Assembly: GCA_003241485.1 (NCBI GenBank) | Contig: QFQD01000012.1 | Location: forward strand, 1-53,381 | Reading direction: 5' to 3' | DNA length: 53,381 nt | DNA from: Ancylobacter novellus | Lineage (GTDB): Bacteria; Pseudomonadota; Alphaproteobacteria; Rhizobiales; Xanthobacteraceae | Part shown: positions 24,915-33,058 of the stretch, piece by piece | How positions within the stretch are numbered: the first letter of the stretch is position 1 | How the letters are laid out: each line of letters opens with the position of its first letter | Notes under the pieces: model-generated | Seen by the model: the letters and a program-made list of their open reading frames with translations, nothing else | Told to the model about the DNA's origin: nothing | Databases searched by the model: none | Translations under genes and position numbers: made by a program

Positions 24915-25912
24915 CCCGCCGCCTGGATCTGCCCCAGCACCCGCGCCGCCGCGTCCGCTGCGACGGCGACAAGCAGCCCGCCCGAGGTCTGCGGGTCGGT
25001 GAGCAGGTGGCGACGATGCTCCGGCAGGTCTTCGGGCAGGTGCACCGCCTCGCCATAGCTCGCCCAGTTGCGGTGCGAGGCGCCGGTGATGAAGCCCTTC
25101 TGCGCCAGCGCCTCGGCCTCGGCGAGCAGCGGCAGCGCGCCCGCCTCGATCTCCAGCGCCAGGCCGGCACCGCGCGCGACTTCGAGGCCGTGGCCGAGAA
25201 TGCCGAAGCCGGTGACATCGGTCACGGCGTGAACCTGCGCGTCCTTGCCTAGCTCCGTGCCGACCTTGTTGAGCGTCGTCATCGAGCCGATCATCTCGGC
25301 ATAGGCGGCGGGGGAGAGCGCTTCTTTCTTGAAGGCGGCGGAATAGATGCCCACCCCGAGCAGCTTGGTCAGGATCAGCATGTCGCCCGCGCGCGCCGTG
25401 CTGTTCTTGCGGATGGTTTCGGGCCGGGCGGTGCCGATGACGGCAAGTCCATAGATAGGCTCGGGGGAATCGATGGAATGCCCGCCGGCGATCGGGATGC
25501 CCGCTTCCGCCGCGATCGAGGCGCCGCCCTTCAGGATCTCGCGCACCATGGCCGGTTCCAGCTTGCCAAGCGGCATGCCGAGAATCGCCAGCGCCAGCAG
25601 GGGCTTGCCCCCCATGGCATAGACATCGGAAATCGCATTGGTGGCGGCGATGCGGCCGAACTGGAAGGGGTCGTCGACCATCGGCATGAAGAAGTCGGTG
25701 GTGGCGATGAGGCAGGTGTCCTCGTCCAGCTGCCAGACCGCCGCGTCGTCGCCGGTCTCCGTGCCGACCAGCAGCCGCTCGAACGGCCCGGCGAGCGGCT
25801 GTTCCGATAGCAATTCGCGCAGCACCGAGGGCGCGAGCTTGCAGCCGCAGCCACCGCCATGGGCGAGGCTGGTGAGGCGGAACGGGGCGGGCTCAGCGGG
25901 CTTGTCGAGCAT
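24848..25912 (-). CDS. selD: selenide, water dikinase
   Basis: A 354-residue enzyme making selenophosphate from selenide and ATP, the selenium donor for tRNA-Sec charging. The active-site segment HGGGCGCK has Cys22 and Lys25, matching E. coli Cys17 and Lys20; the catalytic residue is Cys, not Sec. ETGDDAAVW, the ATP-binding DDAA and AHGVTD-like AVTDVTGFGILGHGLE, and DPQTSGGLL are all present. The start is ATG 25912 with AAGGA 7 nt upstream; ATG 25939 lies inside a palindromic repeat and has no site. It is the third minus-strand gene after tlpA-like and transglutaminase genes, with the rest of the Sec machinery divergent at 28-37 kb. Confidence 0.95.
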   Translation of the reverse strand: MLDKPAEPAPFRLTSLAHGGGCGCKLAPSVLRELLSEQPLAGPFERLLVGTETGDDAAVWQLDEDTCLIATTDFFMPMVDDPFQFGRIAATNAISDVYAMGGKPLLALAILGMPLGKLEPAMVREILKGGASIAAEAGIPIAGGHSIDSPEPIYGLAVIGTARPETIRKNSTARAGDMLILTKLLGVGIYSAAFKKEALSPAAYAEMIGSMTTLNKVGTELGKDAQVHAVTDVTGFGILGHGLEVARGAGLALEIEAGALPLLAEAEALAQKGFITGASHRNWASYGEAVHLPEDLPEHRRHLLTDPQTSGGLLVAVAADAAARVLGQIQAAGYPRAAIIGRVVEGAPSVTVRA

Positions 25913-25935
25913 GGTGGATGTCCTTGGGATCGGCG

Positions 25936-26121
25936 TCATCCCGGACGGCGAGAGGCCGATCCGGGATCGCGCAGGCGTTGGAGAGCGATCCCGGCTCTGC
26001 GCTTCGCTTCCGCCGGGATGAGGGCGCCAGAGCGCTTGCGGCGAATTGCCGGAAGCGCTCTGGCTCTTTGATTCTCCGCAATTCCTTCCGCAAAACCGCG
26101 TCGCACTTTTGCGGGAATTGC
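25936..26121. repeat. mosaic of palindromic repeats (REP/RIME-like)
   Basis: Four inverted repeats are packed between selD and the transglutaminase gene: ATCCCGGA (25938-25945)/TCCGGGAT (25960-25967); ATCCCGGC (25988-25995)/GCCGGGAT (26012-26019); a perfect 12-bp stem GCCAGAGCGCTT (26026-26037)/AAGCGCTCTGGC (26053-26064); and CCGCAAAA (26088-26095)/TTTTGCGG (26107-26114) nested in GCAATTCC (26078-26085)/GGAATTGC (26114-26121). This is the look of dispersed Rhizobiales intergenic elements. As RNA they would form several hairpins and may protect or end the upstream message. Confidence 0.7.
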
Positions 26122-26128
26122 TCTGGAA

Positions 26129-27256
26129 CTACGCCGAGATCTCGCTCGCCTTGATGGTGTATTTGAAGGCATCGGGGTCGAGGCAGTCGTGGCGCAGGCT
26201 CGCCACCTCCGCCTGCGGGTACATGAGAAAGCCGAGCTTCGGGCCGGACGAGCCGGGCAGGGCGATGTCGTGGCCGTCATTATAGGCGAGCCAGTTGCCC
26301 TCCCACGAACCGAACAGCGCCTTGCGGGCGGCCAGCACCTTGGCGTCGTCCATGGCGTTCTTGCCCGGCGGCTCCTCCAGCACGACCTTGCGCACGTCTG
26401 CGGGATCGGTGGCGACCCAGCCGAAGCCGTCGAGCCACACTTCGGCGCGGCAGTGCTGCGCCTTGGAGATGGTCGGCGAGTTGGCGCCGAGGCTCTTGTA
26501 GCCGAAGGCGGACGGGGCGACGCGGATGCCGTAGAGGTCGCGGGCGGGAATGCCGGCGGCGCGCACGAGGCCGACATAGAGCGCATTCAGATCGGCGCAT
26601 TTGCCGCCGAGATTGCCGCTCTGCAGCAGCGAGGCGACATCGCCCGTGCCGCAGCCGCGCGTGGCGGCGTTGCGATAGGTGTTCTCGACCACCCATTCAT
26701 AGATGGCGCGGGCCTTCTCGACATCGCTGGTCTTGCCGGCAGTGATCTTGTCCGAGGTCGCCTTCACGATGCCGTCGAGGGGCACCAGATCGGTCGGCGC
26801 GAGGAACAGCGCGCGCTCCTCCGCTGCCAGCGGGGCGACGCTGCCGGGCTTGGAGAGGTCGGCGGCGCGGTCGCGCGTGGCGAAGGTCGAGGTGATCTCG
26901 ACGGTCGGCGCCTTCTCGCCCTCGGCCCAGGTGAGGTGCAGCATCTGCGCGCCGTAATGCGGGTCCTTCTCCACCTTGGCGGTGGCGGCGTTGGTCTTCC
27001 ACGTGCTCTCGCCGGGCTTGAACCAGTCGGCGGCGGTGTAGGAGGGCAGCGGCACCCAGGCCTGCGCCGGGCCGGGCTTGCCCTCCACCGGGGCGACGTC
27101 GAGCGTCGTCACCACCTCGAAATTGCGCCATTTGCCGGGCTGCGGCGCAAACACCGCGCCGGCGGGCCCCGCGACCTGGGCGAATGCGTGATGCGGCACG
27201 GCGGCGACGGCGGCGAGCGCGGCACCGGCTTTGAGGAATTGGCGGCGGCTGTTCAT
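26129..27256 (-). CDS. Tat-exported transglutaminase-like protein
   Basis: A 375-residue protein. The N-terminus NSRRQFLKAGAALAAVAAVPHHAFA is a Tat signal peptide, so it folds in the cytoplasm before export. A beta-rich N-terminal domain is followed by a transglutaminase/protease-like core: Cys220 in GGKCADLNALYVGLVRAAGIPARDLYG, then His in HCRAEVWLDGFGW and Asp in TDPAD. This gives a Cys-His-Asp triad. The substrate is unknown; such enzymes act as proteases, amidases or crosslinkers. It is 14 bp downstream of the TlpA-like thioredoxin gene and upstream of selD. The start is ATG 27256 with GGGAG upstream. Confidence 0.85.
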   Translation of the reverse strand: MNSRRQFLKAGAALAAVAAVPHHAFAQVAGPAGAVFAPQPGKWRNFEVVTTLDVAPVEGKPGPAQAWVPLPSYTAADWFKPGESTWKTNAATAKVEKDPHYGAQMLHLTWAEGEKAPTVEITSTFATRDRAADLSKPGSVAPLAAEERALFLAPTDLVPLDGIVKATSDKITAGKTSDVEKARAIYEWVVENTYRNAATRGCGTGDVASLLQSGNLGGKCADLNALYVGLVRAAGIPARDLYGIRVAPSAFGYKSLGANSPTISKAQHCRAEVWLDGFGWVATDPADVRKVVLEEPPGKNAMDDAKVLAARKALFGSWEGNWLAYNDGHDIALPGSSGPKLGFLMYPQAEVASLRHDCLDPDAFKYTIKASEISA

Positions 27257-27270
27257 GTTCGGGCTCCCGA

Positions 27271-27861
27271 TTAGTCGTTGAGGGGCGGCAGCGTGCCTTC
27301 CGAAGGCACGGCGGCGGGATCGTTGAGGCGTTCGAGCAAGGGCAGGACGGAGGGGGCGTCCCAGTCGACCGGGCCGCTGGCGTAAAGGCGCAGGCGATGC
27401 GTGCCGTCGAGCACGAAGCTCGTCGGCAGGACGGCGACGTTCCACGCCTTCATGGCGGCGCGGTCCTCGTCGAGAAGAATGGGGAAGGGCACGGGCTGCT
27501 TGTCGAAGAATCGCCTGACTCTCAGTTCCGGTTCGCCGACATCCACCGCCAGCAGCGCGACGGGCCGGTCGCCGCTGCGCGCGACGAGGCGCGAGAGGCC
27601 CGCCATCTCCTCGCGGCAGGGCTCGCACCATGTCGCGAAGAAGTGAACGATGACGACTTTGCCCTGCAGCGCATCAAGGCTCCGGGCCTCGTCCCGCAGC
27701 GCCGGCAGGGCAAGCGCGGGCGCCGCGCTGCCGAGCGGCAGCGGCGGTTCGGAGGCGGCAAGCGCCAGCGTTCCCGGCGCAAATGACGCAAGGGAAACAA
27801 TGGCGGCAAAGGAAAGCTTGCGAAGAACGCCCCGGCACGCGGGAGCCTGATGCACCAACAT
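27271..27861 (-). CDS. TlpA-like periplasmic thioredoxin
   Basis: A 196-residue protein with an N-terminal hydrophobic signal (about 15-36), then a TlpA/ResA-type thioredoxin fold. The redox centre is W78-C79-E80-P81-C82 in FFATWCEPCREEM; the cis-Pro loop is VLPTSFVLD. It probably reduces or oxidises thiols in the periplasm. It is the first gene of the tlpA-transglutaminase-(selD) run and divergent from the Sec formate dehydrogenase operon. No strong Shine-Dalgarno is visible before the ATG. Confidence 0.88.
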   Translation of the reverse strand: MLVHQAPACRGVLRKLSFAAIVSLASFAPGTLALAASEPPLPLGSAAPALALPALRDEARSLDALQGKVVIVHFFATWCEPCREEMAGLSRLVARSGDRPVALLAVDVGEPELRVRRFFDKQPVPFPILLDEDRAAMKAWNVAVLPTSFVLDGTHRLRLYASGPVDWDAPSVLPLLERLNDPAAVPSEGTLPPLND

Positions 27862-28014
27862 CGTGCGCGATGCTGCGACCAGGACACGCGCACGTCAATC
27901 CACCCAATGGTCAGGACCCCGTGCATTGCGGCGCAGCATTTCCAAACCGCACGGCAACATGGCGAACGGCTTGGAATTACACGGTTTTTTGTAGCCTTTA
28001 CGCCTTTCGTCTGT

Positions 28015-28043
28015 TTGACATTGGAGGGGTTAAAAAATATCTT
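28015..28043 (+). promoter_or_regulatory. sigma-70-like promoter of the Sec formate dehydrogenase operon
   Basis: TTGACA (28015-28020), a 17-bp spacer and TATCTT (28038-28043) give a near-consensus housekeeping promoter. Transcription would start near 28050, leaving a leader of about 50 nt before the fdhA ATG. No FNR-type box was seen beside it. Confidence 0.6.
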
Positions 28044-28102
28044 TCACGATTGAGTTTGCCTATCGACCGATGGGCATTGCGACAGAAATCGGGAGGGTCT
28101 CG

Positions 28103-31100
28103 ATGAACATGGAGCTCTCGCGCCGGACGTTTCTTAAAACGTCGGGGGCGGGTATCGCGGGCACGTCGCTGGGAGCCTTCGGGTTCGGCGAGGCGGAGGC
28201 GGCGGTCGCCTCCTTCATCAAGCCGTTCCATCTGGTGAACACGACGGAAACGCGGAACACCTGCACCTATTGCTCGGTCGCCTGCGGCATCATCATCTAT
28301 TCCAAGGGCGACCTTCGGAAGGGTGAGAAGGCCGACATCGTCCATATCGAGGGCGACGCCGACCACCCGACCAATCGCGGCACGCTCTGCCCGAAGGGCG
28401 CGGCGCTGCGCGACATCGTGAAGTCGCAGACCCGCCTGACCCAGCCGATGGTGCGCAAGCCCGGCTCCGACAAGTTCGAGGCGATCTCCTGGGACGCCGC
28501 GCTCGACAAGATCGCCCGTGCGCTGAAGGATGATCGCGACGCGAACTTCATCGCCACCAACAAGGATGGCGTGACGGTCAACCGCTGGCTGACGACGGGC
28601 TTCCTCGCCGCCTCCGCGACGACCAACGAGACGGCGTTCTGCACCTACAAGGTGGTGCGCAGCACAGGCATATTGGCGTTCGATAACCAAGCGCGCGTCT
28701 GACACGGCCCGACGGTGGCGAGTCTCGCCCCAACATTCGGCCGTGGCGCAATGACGAACTCGTGGACGGACATCAAGAATACCGACCTCGTCGTCATCAT
28801 GGGCGGCAATGCCGCCGAAGCTCATCCCTGCGGATTCAAATGGGTCACGGAGGCGAAAGCCAACCGGGGCGCCAAGCTCATTGTCGTCGACCCGCGCTAC
28901 ACGCGCTCGGCGTCGGTGGCGGACTATTACGCGCCGATCCGCCAAGGCTCGGACATCGCGTTCCTGATGGGCTTGATCAATTACTGCATCACCAACGACA
29001 AGGTGCAGTGGGCCTATACCAAGGCCTTCACCAATGCCGCCTATCTCGTGAAGGAGGGCTTCACCTACCAGGACGGCCTGTTCACCGGCTATGACGAGGC
29101 CAAGCGCGACTATAATCGCGACACCTGGGAATATGAGATCGGGCCGGACGGCTATGCCGTGGTCGACGAGACGCTGCAGCATCCGCGCTGCGTGTGGAAC
29201 CTGCTGAAGCAGCACGTCGCGCTGTACACGCCGGAAATGGTCGAGCGCATCTGCGGCACCCCGAAGGACAAGTTCCTGAAGGTGGCCGAGATGATCGCCG
29301 AGTGCTCCTCGCCGACCAAGACCATGACGTCGATGTACGCGCTCGGCTGGACCCAGCATTCCAAGGGCGCGCAGAACATTCGCGGCATGGCGATGTTGCA
29401 GCTCATCCTCGGCAATATCGGGGTGCGCGGCGGCGGCATGAATGCCTTGCGCGGCCATTCCAACATCCAGGGGCTGACGGATCTCGGGCTGATGAGCAAT
29501 CTCATCCCCGGCTATCTGAACATTCCCACGGACAAGGAGGTGGACTTCGCCACCTACATGTCGACGCGCGGCTTCAAGCCGCTGCGGCCGAACCAGATGA
29601 GCTACTGGCAGAACTACAAGAAGTTCTTCGTCAGCTTCATGAAGTCCATGTACGGCTCGGCCGCCACGGCGGAGAACGACTGGGCCTACGCCTACCTGCC
29701 CAAGCTTGATGTGCCCGGATACGACGTCCTGCGCGCGTTCGAGCTGATGAAGCAGGGCAAGATGAACAACTACATCTGCCAGGGTTTCAATCCGCTGCAG
29801 GCCTTCCCCAACAAGGCCAAGCTGGCCGAGGCGCTCGCCAAGCTCAAGCTGCTCGTCATCATGGACCCGCTCCAGACCGAGACGGCCCGCTTCTGGGAGG
29901 ACCACGGCACCTACAACAAGGCCGATCCCGCCGCGATCCAGACGGAGGTGATCCAGCTGCCCACGACCTGCTTCGCGGAGGACGAGGGCTCGCTGGTCAA
30001 TTCCGGCCGCTGGCTGCAATGGCACTGGCCGGGCGGCTCGCCTCCCGGCGAGGCCAAGCACGACACCTGGATCATGTCGCAGATCCACCTGCGGCTGAAG
30101 GATCTCTACAAGAAGGAAGGCGGCGCCTTCCCCGATCCGATCCTCAACCTCAACTGGTCCTACAAGGATCCGGGCGAGCCGTCGCCGGAAGAACTGGCCA
30201 AGGAGATGAACGGCTCGGCGCTGGTCGACGTGTTCGATCCGGCCGACCCGACCAAGAAGCTGCTGGAAGCGGGCAAGCAGCTGTCCGGCTTCGGCCAGTA
30301 CCGTGACGACGGCACCACGGCCGGCGGCTGCTGGATCTTTTCCGGCTGCTACACCGAGGCCGGCAACATGATGGCGCGTCGGGACAATTCCGATCCGGAC
30401 AATACCGGCGCCTATCTCAAATGGTCGTTCTCCTGGCCGGCGAACCGGCGCATCCTCTACAACCGCGCCTCCTGCGACCTCGAGGGCAAGCCGTGGGATC
30501 CCTCACGCAAGCTGATCGAGTGGGACGGCTCCAAGTGGAGCGGCTACGACGTGCCGGACATCGCGCCGACGGCCAAGCCGGGCGATGTCGGCCCGTTCAT
30601 CATGAACCCGGAGGGCGTGTCCCGCCTGTTCGTGCGCAAGATGATGCGCGACGGGCCGTTCCCCGTGCATTACGAGCCGTTCGAGAGCCCGGTCGCCAAT
30701 GTGATTGCCCCGAAGATCGTCGGCAACCCGGTGGCGCGCGTCTTCCCGGACGACTGGAAGCAGTTCGCCAAGGTCGGCTCGGCCGAGTTCCCCTATGCGG
30801 CGACCTCGTACCGGCTGACCGAGCACTTCCACTACTGGACCAAGAACAACCACGTGAACGCGGTGCTTCAGCCCGAGCAGTTCGTCGAGATTTCCGAGGA
30901 ACTGGCGAAGGAGAAGGGCATCACGCTCGGCGGCTGGGTGCGGGTGTGGTCGATGCGCGGCTCGCTGTTCGCCAAAGCGGTGGTCACCAAGCGGATCAAG
31001 CCGATGACCATCGACGGCAAGACGGTCCATGTGGTCGGCATCCCCATCCACTGGGGCTTCGTCGGCGCGGCGCGCAAGGGCTTCCCGGCCAATGTGCTCA

Positions 31101-31192
31101 CCCCCTTCGTGGGCGACGCCAACATCGAGACGCCGGAATTCAAGGCGTTCCAGGTCAACATCGAAGCGTCGGCCGGGCCGGCGGTGTCATAG
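28103..31192 (+). CDS. fdnG: formate dehydrogenase alpha subunit, selenocysteine-containing
   Basis: One gene of 1029 residues read through an in-frame TGA at 28700-28702, codon 200, as selenocysteine (E. coli FdnG has Sec196). Before it: Tat signal MNMELSRRTFLKTSG, then a 4Fe-4S motif CTYCSVACG with the fourth Cys in GTLCPKG. After it: HGPTVASLAPTFGRGAMTNSW, identical in pattern to FdnG/FdoG, then molybdopterin domains to the end. It oxidises formate on the periplasmic side with a Mo/W-bis-MGD centre ligated by Sec and passes electrons to FdhB. The start is ATG 28103 with GGGAGG 6 nt upstream rather than ATG 28070. An annotator unaware of Sec would call two genes (to 28702 and from 28715). 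The symbol fdoG would fit equally. Confidence 0.96.
28700..28702 (+). other. UGA selenocysteine codon
   Basis: The TGA is in frame between the CACxxC-rich N-terminal part and the conserved HGPTV segment, exactly where FdnG-family enzymes have Sec or Cys. A SECIS hairpin follows at once and all four sel genes are in the window. Confidence 0.95.
28703..28745 (+). ncRNA. bacterial SECIS element in fdhA mRNA
   Basis: Directly after the UGA, a 7-bp stem CACGGCC (28703-28709)/GGCCGTG (28739-28745) supports an upper hairpin GGCG (28717-28720)/CGCC (28726-28729). The apical loop AGUCU carries the GU recognised by SelB. Sequence and geometry closely follow E. coli fdnG. This cis element recruits SelB-GTP-Sec-tRNA to the ribosome. 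Confidence 0.9.
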
Positions 31193-31204
31193 GGAGGCGG
31201 TACG

Positions 31205-32197
31205 ATGTTTCCACCCATTCCGAACCCGTCCGTCTCCCCCGATGCCGCTGCCCTGCGCTTCGGTGAGAAGGACATCATGCGCCGCTCCGCTTCCGAGGTG
31301 ACGCCGCCGGCCGAGCGGCTCACCGAGGTGGCGAAGCTGATCGACGTCACCAAGTGCATCGGCTGCAAGGCCTGCCAGGCGGCGTGCCTCGAATGGAACA
31401 ACCTCACCGAGGAGATCGGCTTCAACCACGGGGTCTACACCAACCCCATGGACCTGACGCCGGACACCTTCACGCTGATGCGTTTCACCGAGTGGGTGAA
31501 CCCCGAGACCGAGAACCTCGAATGGCTCATCCGCAAGGATGGCTGCATGCACTGCGAGGATCCCGGCTGCCTGAAGGCGTGCCCCGCGCCGGGCGCGATC
31601 GTGCAGTACTCGAACGGCATCGTCGACTTCCAGCACGAGAACTGCATCGGCTGCGGCTACTGCATCAAGGGCTGCCCCTTCAACATTCCGCGCATCTCCA
31701 AGGTCGACCACACCGCCTATAAGTGCACGCTGTGCTCCGACCGCGTGGCGGTGGGGCAGGGCCCGGCCTGCCAGAAGGCATGCCCGACGCAGGCCATCGT
31801 CTTCGGCACCAAGCAGGAGATGAAGGACTGGGCGGATTTCCGCATCAAGGACCTGAAGTCGCGCGGCTTCGACAAGGCGGGCCTCTATGATCCGCAGGGC
31901 GTGGGCGGCACGCATGTGATGTATGTGCTGCATCACGCCGACACCCCGTCCATCTATGCCGGCCTGCCGGATAATCCGCGCATCTCGCCCATCGTCGAGA
32001 CCTGGAAGGGCGTGACCAAATATGTCGGTCTCGCCGTGATGGGCTTCGCCGCCGCCGCCGGCTTCCTGCATTACGTGGTGGCTGGGCCCAACAAGGTGAC
32101 GGAAGAGGACGAGGAGAACGCCGAGAAGCTGGCCGAGGGCAAGGCGCCGCCTCCGCCCCCGGCCTCCGCCCCGGCGCATGAGCAGGGGAGGACGTGA
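31205..32197 (+). CDS. fdnH: formate dehydrogenase beta subunit (4Fe-4S)
   Basis: A 330-residue electron-transfer subunit. Four ferredoxin-type clusters are visible: CIGCKACQAAC, CMHCEDPGCLKAC, CIGCGYCIKGC and CTLCSDRVAVGQGPACQKAC. A C-terminal transmembrane helix (about residues 274-296) anchors it to the inner membrane, followed by an acidic and Pro-rich tail (APPPPPASAPA). It carries electrons from the Mo/Sec subunit to the cytochrome b subunit. It is 12 bp after fdhA with a GGGAGG site, and its stop overlaps the next ATG (TGATG). Confidence 0.95.
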   Translation: MFPPIPNPSVSPDAAALRFGEKDIMRRSASEVTPPAERLTEVAKLIDVTKCIGCKACQAACLEWNNLTEEIGFNHGVYTNPMDLTPDTFTLMRFTEWVNPETENLEWLIRKDGCMHCEDPGCLKACPAPGAIVQYSNGIVDFQHENCIGCGYCIKGCPFNIPRISKVDHTAYKCTLCSDRVAVGQGPACQKACPTQAIVFGTKQEMKDWADFRIKDLKSRGFDKAGLYDPQGVGGTHVMYVLHHADTPSIYAGLPDNPRISPIVETWKGVTKYVGLAVMGFAAAAGFLHYVVAGPNKVTEEDEENAEKLAEGKAPPPPPASAPAHEQGRT

Positions 32198-32901
32198 TGG
32201 CCGCGATCCCTGAAGACCACGTTCCCAACGATGTCGAACGGGGCGACGCCGTCCGGCCCGGACGCCCCGTGCATGTGAAGCGCTACACGCTCGGCTCGCG
32301 CATCAACCACTGGATCACCGCCATCAGCCTGGTGCTGCTGGCGTTGTCCGGCATGGCGCTGTTCACCCCGCGCCTGTTCTTCCTGACCGGCCTTTTCGGC
32401 GGCGGGCAGTGGACGCGCACCGTGCATCCCTGGATCGGCGTGGTGCTGTTCTTCTCCTTCGCCATCCTGTTCATCCGCTTCTGGCGGGCCAACCTGCCCG
32501 CGCGGGAGGATGTCGACTGGGTGGCGCATTCCGGCGATCTGCTGGCCGGGCGCGAGGAGAAGATGCCCGAGGTCGGCAAATACAATGCCGGCCAGAAGGG
32601 CGTGTTCTGGGCGATGTCCGGGCTGATTATCGTGCTGATCGGCTCCGGCATCGTGATGTGGGACCAGTATTTCTACGATCTCACCACCATCCCGCAGAAG
32701 CGCATCGCCATTCTGGTGCACGCCATCGCGGCGGTCGTCATCATCTGCGTCTGGATCATCCACGTCTACGCGGCGATCTGGGTCAAGGGCACCTTCGACG
32801 CGATGACCAAGGGCGAGGTGACCGGCGGCTGGGCCTGGCGTCACCATCGGAAATGGCTGCGCGAACTGGTGGGCCGCAAGCCGCGCGCGCCGGCGGAGTA
32901 A
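32197..32901 (+). CDS. fdnI: formate dehydrogenase gamma subunit, cytochrome b556
   Basis: A 234-residue membrane cytochrome with four helices (about 35-55, 75-95, 133-155, 168-190). Candidate haem ligands are His in RINHWITA, RTVHPWIG, LVHAIAAVV and WIIHVYAA. It passes electrons from formate to quinone. The ATG at 32197 shares a base with the fdnH stop and has AGGGGAGG upstream. The final stretch WAWRHHRKWLREL matches FdnI/FdoI. Confidence 0.94.
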   Translation: MAAIPEDHVPNDVERGDAVRPGRPVHVKRYTLGSRINHWITAISLVLLALSGMALFTPRLFFLTGLFGGGQWTRTVHPWIGVVLFFSFAILFIRFWRANLPAREDVDWVAHSGDLLAGREEKMPEVGKYNAGQKGVFWAMSGLIIVLIGSGIVMWDQYFYDLTTIPQKRIAILVHAIAAVVIICVWIIHVYAAIWVKGTFDAMTKGEVTGGWAWRHHRKWLRELVGRKPRAPAE

Positions 32902-32947
32902 GCCGCCGGGTTCGCCGAACGCACGGCGCGCCCTATATTGTCGGCGT

Positions 32948-32976
32948 TCCCGGATGTGGCTCGCGTCCATCCGGGA
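32948..32976 (+). repeat. hairpin between fdnI and fdhE
   Basis: A perfect 9-bp inverted repeat TCCCGGATG (32948-32956)/CATCCGGGA (32968-32976) without a T-run. It resembles the repeat halves seen at 25.9 kb and could moderate read-through into fdhE-selAB or protect the fdn mRNA 3' end. Confidence 0.5.
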
Positions 32977-33058
32977 GGACGCCTTGAAGTGCGTGTCCAC
33001 CGTTCGCGCGTGTCGTCAGTGCGTATCCACGTGGCCCGTGCGGTTCGTGAGGGAATGA

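Noticed and set aside
25936..26121. CRISPR-like array
   Set aside because: The units are different palindromes, not repeated identical units with regular spacers, and no cas gene is in the window.
28703..28714. Frameshift or nonsense mutation separating two formate dehydrogenase genes
   Set aside because: Both halves are in the same frame, the break is a single TGA at the Sec position, and SECIS plus all sel genes are present.
27998..30088. 696-codon minus-strand open frame opposite fdhA
   Set aside because: It runs antisense to conserved molybdoenzyme sequence and through the SECIS; composition is typical of a shadow.
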